Assembly: GCA_030761205.1 (NCBI GenBank)
Contig: JAULJL010000003.1
Location: 32,150,301 to 32,214,300, forward strand
Source of the DNA: Fremontodendron californicum
Taxonomy: Eukaryota > Streptophyta > Magnoliopsida > Malvales > Malvaceae
Length of the DNA: 64,000 nucleotides
Reading direction: 5' to 3'
The notes below the pieces were generated by a model. That model did not search any database, was not told where the DNA came from, and saw nothing but the letters and a program-made list of their open reading frames with translations. The position numbers were made by a program, and so were the translations under genes. Of the stretch, positions 56,249-64,000 are shown piece by piece. Positions within the stretch are counted from its first letter, which is position 1, and each line of letters begins with the position of its first letter.

Positions 56249-57394
56249 TTAAGCATAATACTTCTTCAGTTCATCAGCATTCACGGGATGTCTAAAATCA
56301 TCCCCATCCATCCGAGTTAGAATCAATGCTCCTCTAGAAAAAGCTCTTTTACCACATAGGGTCCTTTCCAATTTGGAGCCCATTTTTCTCGCGGATCCTT
56401 CACTATGGAAAGGATATTCCTCAGTACCAACTCTCCTACTCGTAACTGTCTGGGTCGAACCTTCTTGTTATGGGCTCGAATTATCTTTTTCTGATACAAC
56501 TGCTCGTGATAAATTGACTTCAATCTTTTCTCCTCGATGAGATTTAGCTGTTCATAACGAGCTCTAACCCATTCTGCCTCTTCTAGGCCAACCTCTATCA
56601 AAACCCGAAGTGAAGGAATCTCAACTTCAATGGGTAACACTGCATATACCAAAGAAAACGGCGTTGCCCCTGTAGATGTGCGAACTGAAGTGCGATATGC
56701 GTGAAGAGCAAAGGGCAAAATCTCATGCCAATCCTTGTACACATCAGCCATCTTCTTGACAATCTTCTTGATTTTTTGTTGGCTACTTCTACTACCCCAT
56801 TCATCTTCGGACGATAAGGTGCCGAATTGTGATGCTTAATCTTGAACTGTGTACATACCTCTCTCATCATTTTATTATTCAGATTGAGAACATTATCTGA
56901 AATAATTCTTGCTGGCAATCCATATCGGCATATGATTTCCTTCTTAACAAATCTGTATACCATCAACTTCGTTACATTCGTATAAGAAGCAGCTTCCACC
57001 CACTTTGTGAAATAGTCTATGGCCACCAGGATGAAACGATGTCCATTTGAAGCTTCGAGGTAATGGGTCCAACTGTATCTATTCCCCACATTGAAAACGG
57101 CCTTGGTGCGGTCATGACATGCAATGGCGATGGTGGTACATGGATCTTATCTGCATATATCTGGCATTTATGGCACTTCCGGGAATAACTGATACAATCC
57201 TCTTCCATCGTCAGCCAATAATACCCTGCCCTCATAATCTGCTTAGCAAGCATGTAACCATTAGCATGGGTGCCATATATCCCTTCATGGACTTCGTCTA
57301 TGATTTTTCGAGCTTCGGCAGACCCGACACATCTCAACAGGACTTGATCTTTCCATTTCTTGTAGAGAATCTCGCTGTCTAGAACAAGACCCAT
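56249..57394 (-). pseudogene. int: Element C integrase pseudogene, copy 2
   Basis: As copy 1 (46409-47554): same zinc site, same D, D-x35-E residues, same three frameshifts, pol stop TAA at 56249-56251. Differences include Ala for Val in the N-terminal part, Leu for Ser before the core, Glu for Gly before the zinc Cys pair and Gln for Arg in the out-of-frame tail. Confidence 0.88.
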
Positions 57395-57632
57395 TGCTAG
57401 TCTTCTCAGAGTTCTCTTGTCATTTTCTGTTGCCTGTTCTGGATACTAGTGATTCTTGATGTATTGCAAGATGTCGTTATACCAAGGGAGACCATCTGCT
57501 TCTTCTTCAATACTCAAACAGTGGGCAGGAGACTCATATATGCTCATCTTGATCGGCACAACTTATGCCCCTTCATTCACTTTAAAACATTGATGACAAA
57601 GTAGCCAGAGCATCCGCCATCTGGTTTTCTTC

Positions 57633-57980
57633 TCAGGGAAAGTAATTGAAACTTACTTCTTCAAACTCCTGCAATAAACTCAATATGAGTTCTTGGCATC
57701 GGATTAGCTTTGTATCTCGGGTTTTCCATTCTCCCCGTAACTGGCATATCACTAAGGCTGAGTCTCCGAAAACTTCCAAAACTTTGATTTTTCTGTCCAC
57801 TGCTGAACAAAGGCCCATAGTACATGCCTCATACTCAGTCGTATTGTTTGTACAATCAAAATCCAATCTGGCGGTGAAGGGATAATAATCTTCTTCTGGG
57901 GATATGAGCACTGCACCAATTTCGTGCCCCATGGCATTGGATGCCCCGTCAAAGTACATTTTCCATACTTTCTTCTTCAA
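57633..57980 (-). pseudogene. Second, archaeal-type RNase H (aRNH), copy 2
   Basis: As 47793-48140, with the same premature TGA (57633-57635). It differs by Met for Ile (SNAMGHE) and Asp for Tyr (PEEDYY). Confidence 0.82.
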
Positions 57981-59208
57981 GGAACCTCATCCGCTTGTGA
58001 AACATACATCAAATCTTCATCTGGGAAATCAAAGTTCAACGGCTCATAATCTTCCACTGCCCGACTTGCTAGAAATTCAGCCACTGCACTGCCCTTGATA
58101 GCCTTCTGATTTACATATACAATGTAGTATTCTGACAACAAAACCTGCCATCTTGCTGTCCTCCCTGACAAAAAAAGTGCTTCCAACATGTACTTGATCG
58201 GACTAGTTTGGCGATCAACCACGTTGTATGGTACAACATGTACTGTTTGAGCCTCCGAGCAGTCCAAGATAAAGCACAACACAGCTTTTCTACCGATGAA
58301 TATTTCAACTCATAATCTGTGAACTTTTTGCTAAGGTAGTAAACCTCCATTTCTTTCTTTCTAATCTCATCAAGCTGCCCCAGAACACAACCCATGGATC
58401 TCTCAAATACTGATAGATACAATATCATCGATTTACCTGGATTCGATGGTATTAATACTAGTGGGTTTGATAGATAATGCTTAACCTTTTCAAAATCAAT
58501 CTGACACCCTTCATCCCACTCTCCTGGATCACGTTTTCGAAGTAACTTGAATATTGGATCGCATTTGTCGGTTAACTGAGAAATAAACCGAGCAATGTAA
58601 TTCAATCTCCCCAGAAAACCTCTTACTTCTTTTTGAGTACGTGAAGATGGCAAATTCTGGATGGCCTTCACTTTATCCAGATCAATCTCAATTCCCCTTT
58701 TGCTGACAACAAAACCCAACAATTTCCCCGTAGTGACTCCAAAATTGCATTTTGCCGGGTTTAGCTTGAGTTGAAACCTTCTTAGTCTTTCAAAGAGTTT
58801 TCTAAGATTCGCAATATGCTCCTCTTCTCCTTGTAACTTTGCAATCATATCATCAACATAAACCTCAATTCCCTTATTCATCATGTCATGAAACAAGGTC
58901 ACCATGGCTCTCTGATACATTGCCTCAGCATTCTTCAACCCAAACAGCATTACCTTGTAGTAGAATGTTCCCCACATTGTAATAAATATGGTTTTCTCCA
59001 TATCTTTCGGTGCCATCTTAATCTGATTATATCTCGAGAATCCGTCCATGAAAGAAAACAAGGAACTCTTCACCGTATTATCTACCAAAGTATCAATGTG
59101 AGGCAAAGGGAAATTATCTTTGGGACTGGCCTTATTCAAATCTCGATAATCGACACACATACGCACCTTGCCATCCTTCTTGGGACTGGAACAATGTTTG
59201 CCACCCAT
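57977..59208 (-). pseudogene. rt: Element C RT palm/thumb and degenerate RNase H, copy 2
   Basis: As 48141-49368, catalytic EVYVDDMIAK at 58849-58860. In this copy the RNase H connector stays open (ARWQVLLSEYYIVYVNQKAI and GSAVAEFLASRAVEDYEP), because the private stop of copy 1 is absent. A one-base overlap frameshift at 57980 separates it from the archaeal-type RNase H. Confidence 0.88.
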
Positions 59209-59694
59209 TCTGGATATTTTGCCACCTCTAAGAATCCAGCATCAAACTGCTTCTTCACCTCCTCTTTTACCTTTAACAACATGTCATGCCTCATTCTTCT
59301 CAACTTTTGCTGAATCGGCTTGCACTCTGGCCTTAAAGGGAGCTTATGAACCACAATGTCTGGATACAAACTCGGCATGTCTTGGTATGACCATGCAAAT
59401 ACATCTATATATTCCCGGAGCAAGGCTATGAGTTCACCCTTTATCGATGACGACAATGTAGTCCCAATTTTAACCTCTTTTATCTCCTCACTACTTCCCA
59501 AATTCAACAATTCCAATAGCTCCTCATAAGGAAGTACTTGTTTCTCTTCTTGTTCTATTTTCCCTAATAAGTCCTGAGGTAGACCATAATCCTCAATATC
59601 TTCGTCGGCCTCAAAATCACCCGTGCAAATGGGCCTCTCAAAATCAATTTCAGAATTACTGACAGGTTGGTCCTCATATTCCGCATTCGTACAC
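59136..59694 (-). pseudogene. rt: Element C RT N-terminal part, copy 2
   Basis: Translates identically to copy 1 (49296-49854), including the frameshift near 59185. Confidence 0.85.
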
Positions 59695-59908
59695 CTATAA
59701 ATAGGTGGGGAAGAAACAATATAGGAAAACATATATACAATCGAAGTAAAATAAATAGCATAAATGAAAGAATATGGACATATCAATATGAAGGAAATGC
59801 ATCATGTTTGTTATTTATTGGATGAAAAGTTTTAGACAAAAGCCCATTACAAAAGAAATTCTTAATATCTTTGGGCAAAGATATTTAAGATTTGTTTAAA
59901 AGCATTAC
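59695..59908 (-). other. Probable intron between protease and RT, copy 2 (214 bp)
   Basis: Same donor GTAATGCT (59908) and acceptor TTTATAG (59695) as copy 1. Being the copy joined to gag and protease, this is the one a spliced transcript would have used. Confidence 0.6.
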
Positions 59909-60389
59909 ATTGGAATAGACCTAAAAACTATGGGCAGCTCGGTTGCACTCCAATTGGTTAGTCTATATCCTGGTGGACAAGGTCGCACCATCCAGTTAGC
60001 ATTCTCAGTTTCAATTCTTTCTTCCACAGTCGTGCAGATCTCCATATTATACATCTGCTCATCCCTATTCACTTGGAATCTCTCGAAGGCTTGCTCAATC
60101 ATTATAAGCACATTATCAGAATTCTTCTCTTCGAATAGAGAATCGGCTGAGCGAAAGCTGTGAAGGATAGGTGGGAATGTCATAGGCTCCCATTCAATAT
60201 CCATACCCGCAAGACGGGCCATCCTTCTTTGTCGGTTTCTTTCAACTTGTTTCCTTTTCTCATGGGCCTTCGGAAGATACCCTAGGCCAAATCGGTCTTT
60301 CTTTCCCATTACTTCCATTGCTCGGGCCATCCCTTGAAGATATTTTCTGAGACCTTCTCCATCCCTGCAGCCTTTTCCAACCGTAGTTC
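59909..60389 (-). pseudogene. Protease-RT linker, copy 2
   Basis: As 50069-50560. Here a missing G near 60394 (CCCC against CCCCC in copy 1) puts a frameshift between protease and linker. Confidence 0.8.
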
Positions 60390-60875
60390 TTACCCCAGTC
60401 TTTTGTTCTTGGACAACCTAGGTTTTGGAATCTTTCTCCCTTCAGCGATGAAAATTGCATTTATGAATTCAAAAGACCTAAAAGAATATTCTACGGCATC
60501 TTCATTGGGTTCAACATAAGGAGATTCAGTAGATGTAGAGGCTATCATGTCCTCTTCTCCTGATACAGTGACCAAACGCCCCTCTATCATAAATTTTAGC
60601 TTTTGGTGGAGAGACGAAGGTACAGCCCCTACTGAATGTATCCACGGCCTTCCCAACAGGCAATTATAAGACAGATTAATATCCATGACCTGAAAGTTCA
60701 CTGTATAGGTGCATGGACCTATCTCTAGAGGAACTTCAATAGTTCCCATTACATCTCTCCTGGTACCATCAAAGGCTCTGACCACCGTGCAGCTTGGCAG
60801 CATATAAGAAATATCCACTGGCAATTTGGACAGGGTTGCCAAGGGCATCACATTTAACGAAGAACCATTATCCAA
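60390..60875 (-). pseudogene. Element C aspartic protease
   Basis: Cuts the Gag-Pol polyprotein. The active-site motif DNGSSLNVMP is at the very start (Asp at 60870-60872), in the DNGS form seen in Tat-type proteases; the second hallmark, NCLLGRPWIHSVGA, is about 75 residues later. Between them are the expected beta strands (GTIEVPLEIGPCTYTVNFQV). The frame ends at 60390 in the linker. A one-base frameshift near 60940 separates it from gag. Present once only, outside the duplicated segment except for its tail. Confidence 0.87.
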
Positions 60876-60913
60876 AAGGACCTTTAGTAATATATGCCCC
60901 TTGCAAGTGGTAG

Positions 60914-61726
60914 TTATATGAAGAGCCTTTGTTGACCCATACCATTGGGTGGTATCTCTTTATAACTGAAATATATATCGTCTGCCGTGATGTTTCCCAC
61001 CAACCTATCCAATTTTTCCACCGATATGTTGTTAGCCACATATACCTGATTCAGCACTCTCAACAGGGCATTTCTGTGTGGCTCCAAATTCAAAAGCAAA
61101 TATAAGATTGAAATTCTAGCTGGTTGATATTGTAGTTGCTCAACCACGCTATACTCACTGTGCTTTATGAATTTTAAGAACTCACAGGCTTTCTTCTCAC
61201 TCACCAGCTCTTTTATTCTGTTTACTAGGGCTGACTCCCTTTTTTCTTCTTTTGACAAATCTATCTCAATATGGATTGGTTCAGCTGCTTTCTTCCCTTT
61301 GTCCATTCCTCTATCTTTTCCTGTTAACCCCTGTTCAACAGCCTCAACAGCATAACACCTTCCACTTCGTTTTAAGTGCCCCACACTTGTGATATCCTGC
61401 TGCCTCAAAGATCCAAGCATAACCTTGCTGCAGTCGTATTTCCATGCTGCAGGTTTGTTTTCCTACGAAAAGGAAATAGGAAAATCAATGATTAATTTAG
61501 GCGCACTTTCCTCAACGACTGACATAACTTTCTCCTCCGGTTCATCATAATAGATGATCAAGGGTCTTCCTATCCCGTAGCCAGCTGTATTCTCAATAAC
61601 CTCTACTTTCTCCTCTATCTCCTCGTAAAACTGGGCCTCCCCATTATCCATTATCTTTCGGACTTTAGCCAGAAAGTCCCTGCAGTCTTGTATGTCATAA
61701 CCTCCACACTTATGGAATGGGCCCAA
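60914..61726 (-). pseudogene. Gag-protease connector of element C
   Basis: Two frames: 61726-61463 (MGPFHKCGGYDIQDCRDF, a second, degenerate knuckle, then KIMDNGEAQFYE and an acidic tract) and 61420-60914 (KAAEPIHIEIDLSKEEKRES; LKFIKHSEYSVVEQLQYQPA; LNQVYVANNISVEKLDRLVG). Both match the usual order in Tat/Ogre Gag-Pol between knuckle and protease. A further short block near 61390-61460 (GSLRQQD, CSKVMLGS region) lies between them in frame-shifted form. Confidence 0.75.
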
Positions 61727-63634
61727 TTCTGTACCCTTTTTGTGACCATTTTTAAACTGTCTGCATCTCCTACCATTCCTGCCTTAACCATCTCGATCCA
61801 TACTGTCGACATTGGAGTCTTGATTTCCCTGGCATCCCTTTTTACCCTTCTGATTTCCCCTGTCCATACTGCATTTACCCAATTCCCCGCATGATATGGC
61901 AATGGGTTCCCCGCTACATTCGGCCCATTCTTTGCCCCAAACTTCACAACTCCGACGTTGATCAGGCTTTGGACTTTCTTTTTAAAGGCCAGGCAATCTT
62001 TAGTCGAATGTCCTTGAATTCTTGCGTGGTATGCGCAGTTAGTATTTGCATTGTACCACCTTGGATATGGCGGTGTCAGAGGTTTTAGGTACACGGGTGC
62101 AACAAGTTGACCCTGCACCAGTTTGGGATATAGCTCACCATAGGTGGTAGGAATCGGATCAAATTGGGGTTTTTGATTATTCCTTGGTGAACGTTGGTCA
62201 TTGCGCCCGGCTCCCTGAGTGTTTGGGACAGTATTTCTGGGAAGGTTTATTTGTGGGGATATGCCAGTTGGAAACGGCTATTGTGGTATATTGGTATAAG
62301 GGAAGGGATTTTGGGTAAGGTGGTTCACATTGGGGTAATAAGGATTATACCTCGGGTAAGGTGTGTAAGGTGTAGGAGGTGCATAAGATATGGTAGGAGT
62401 ATAGGGCCTTGGTAGTGTATGTGATGTGGGACCTGCATATGGGTATTGGTTGATACTAACTGCATAGGTCTCCTCTTTTTTCTGACAGGGAATGCCTTTT
62501 TCGGAATAGAAGGCTCTCCTCATTCCATTTTCCCATTCTTAATGGTCGACTCTATCATCTCCCCAGATATTACCATGTCTGCAAAGTCTTTGGTGGCACT
62601 CCCCACCAATTTATCATAATATGGTGCTTTCAAAGTGTTGATGAAAAGCACTGTAGTTTCTTTGCTAGTTAAAGGGGGTTGCACTTGTGTGGCCAGATCC
62701 CTCCACCTTTGCGACTATTCTTTGAAACTCTCATTAGTCCTCTTTTCCATGTTCTGTAGCAATAGCCTATCAGGTACCATGTCAGACACATGCTTATAAT
62801 ATTCCATGAAAGCCCTGGCTAAATCTGTCCATGAACGAATCTTGGTACGACTCAGTTGATTGTACCATCGGGTTGCTGACCCTGTCAAGCTATCTTGGAA
62901 ACAATGGATAAGGAGTTTCCCATTATCATCATGCCCCATCATCCTTCTGCAGTACATGGTCAGATGTGCTGATGGGTTGGTAGTCCCATTATATTTTTCA
63001 AAGTCTGGTACTTTGAACTTAGGGGGAATTACTAAATCGTGCACTAAACTTATCTCTTTGGCATATAGACTGCCAAATAACTCTGCCCCTTCAACGGCCC
63101 TTAGCCTCTCCTCCAGCAGTTGATATTTTTTCTGTGATTCTGCCATTTCGACCCTCTTCAGCTCAGTTATCTTTGCCTTTTCCTTTTCAGCTAGTTCCTC
63201 AAAGTCGGGAACGTTAAATCATTTAGGTCAGCTCCCACATTACCCTTTTCGGGAACATAATTCTGTGTCTCTACAGCTGGCTCGATAATAACATAGGAGG
63301 CTGCCTTAATTGGCACCTCTTGGCCCTTTTGCGGTATGTTTTCTGGTTTATCTTTTTCAACTACCACCCCTTTCTTGATGATCGAATTCTCTCCCGGCCC
63401 TTTTTGTTTCATCATGGCACTCATCATTTCCATGAGTTTAGTCATCTGTTCTCGAGGCTCCTCCTGAGATTTAGCTAATTGTTCCTGCAGTTCCCTCTGA
63501 GTTCTTTCCATTCTTTTAATTCTAGTAAGCTGATCATTTTCCATAGCTCTGGCTTGAGATCGAGTATTGTAAAGGTGTCGAAAATCCATTTCTTTCTGAG
63601 TGCGACCAATTGTAACTTTAGTTTTGAAAACCAT
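61651..63634 (-). pseudogene. gag: Element C gag pseudogene
   Basis: Particle protein. From 63634: basic start, coiled coil (RIKRMERTQRELQEQLAKSQ), a variable linker, a frameshift near 63205, then the capsid block YQLLEERLRAVEGAELFG, VIPPKFKVPDFEKYNGTTNP, FQDSLTGSATRWYNQLS and DRLLLQNMEKR, a stop at 62715-62717, continued capsid and a Pro/Tyr-rich tract (INQYPYAGPTSHTLPRPYTP), a stop at 62278-62280, then PPYPRWYNANTNCAYHARIQ and the knuckle at 61993-62037 (C-x2-H-x5-H-x4-C). Matches element A gag module by module. At least two stops and two frameshifts. Confidence 0.87.
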
Positions 63635-64000
63635 GGTTTAGAAATTATTGACACATTCTTTTTTTATGTTTTATAAAAAATGAATGAATGAATGTATGAC
63701 TAAATATGAATGAATGAATCAAATAAAATGTATATGTACATGATTACGTATATGAATACGAAAGAATGAATGAACAAGCGAAATGAATAAATGAGTGGTT
63801 AAATGTATGAGTATGAATGAATGAACAAGTAAAAGGAATAAATAAGTGGTTAGGTGTATGAATATGAATGAATGAACAAGTAAAAGAAATAAATAAGTGG
63901 TTAAGTGTATGAACATAAACGAATTTCTAAACTGAATGATTATAAATATGAGTAAATGTACAGAACAAACAAAACATATAAAATATGAATGCATTTAATT
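63635..64000 (-). mobile_element. Low-complexity leader upstream of element C gag
   Basis: ATGAATGAATG-type repeats with a ~63-bp unit (AATGAACAAGTAAAAGGAAT and AATAAGTGGTTAGGTGTATG) present three times at about 63775-63920. The window ends inside it. No gene. Confidence 0.8.

Larger units (their letters stand above)
53217..60493 (-). repeat. Duplicated segment of element C, copy 2
   Basis: Direct repeat of 43409-50653, continuous on its right with the protease core and gag, so it is the copy in the original upstream context. On its left it ends inside the LTR after 604 bp. Confidence 0.95.
37807..64000 (-). mobile_element. Element C: pol-bearing Tat/Ogre-like retrotransposon, rearranged
   Basis: Runs from its 3' LTR (37807-44012) past the right edge of the window. 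On the minus strand: gag, protease, an intron-like gap, RT, a degenerate RNase H, a second (archaeal-type) RNase H, integrase, 3' noncoding repeats, polypurine tract, LTR. Dual RNase H, very long LTRs and the pro-RT intron are reported features of the Tat/Ogre lineage. The segment from the protease tail to 604 bp of LTR is present twice with 2.56 kb of patchwork between. Every gene has stops or frameshifts. Confidence 0.9.

Noticed and set aside
1..64000. Search for a host gene, defence system or other non-transposon system
   Set aside because: All long frames and conserved motifs are explained by LTR retrotransposons or repeats; nothing else could be supported from the sequence.

Overview
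The window is a plant nuclear repeat block, AT-rich, and I see no host gene in it. Everything I can recognise is LTR retrotransposon sequence of the plant Ty3/gypsy type: Tat/Ogre-like elements with unusually long LTRs (5-6 kb) and one Athila-like element. These families point to an angiosperm, probably a eudicot; the species cannot be named from the sequence. All five elements lie on the minus strand, so every element reads from high to low coordinates and its 5' LTR is at the high end.

Layout. (1) Element O, the outer Tat/Ogre-like copy, gives a partial 3' LTR at 1-3312 and internal sequence at 3313-5348 and 24745-26184. (2) Element A, 5349-24739, is a complete insertion into O. It has 5.2-kb LTRs (5349-10539 and 19538-24739), a 5-bp target duplication (CCCTT), a tRNA-Arg-type primer site and a polypurine tract. 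Inside it has only two gag-like pseudogenes and no protease, reverse transcriptase or integrase. O and A share their structure where they can be compared, and A sits in O at the matching internal position, so they look like two copies of one non-autonomous family. (3) An Athila-like element, 26185-35253, also entered O. It has gag, protease, RT, RNase H and integrase, all broken by stops and frameshifts, and its 5' LTR is cut off at 35253. (4) Element D, from 35254, entered the Athila LTR. It keeps only 97 bp of its 3' LTR, a piece of an Ogre-type ORF1, its leader, its primer site and part of its 5' LTR. (5) Element C entered D at 37807 and runs past the right edge. It has a 6.2-kb 3' LTR, pol with two RNase H domains, a likely intron between protease and RT, protease and gag.

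Element C is rearranged. Its pol region plus 604 bp of LTR is present twice (43409-50653 and 53217-60493, about 99.5 percent alike by eye over a sampled stretch). The copies are separated by 2.56 kb of patchwork (50654-53216). That patchwork contains a 1-kb copy of the Athila/D junction from 35 kb, short pieces of Athila and C LTRs, a near-perfect 46-bp hairpin and a fragment with an initiator-Met-type primer site. Because the copied junction lies outside element C, the event was at DNA level (replication-based template switching is the best fit) or is an assembly error. Long reads would decide.

No protein-coding unit here is intact. An autonomous element would use gag to make the particle, protease to mature it, RT and RNase H to copy the RNA from the tRNA primer site and polypurine tract, and integrase to insert the DNA. 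In this window those parts survive only as relics; A is the copy with the best-preserved cis-acting signals and would have needed enzymes from a relative such as C.
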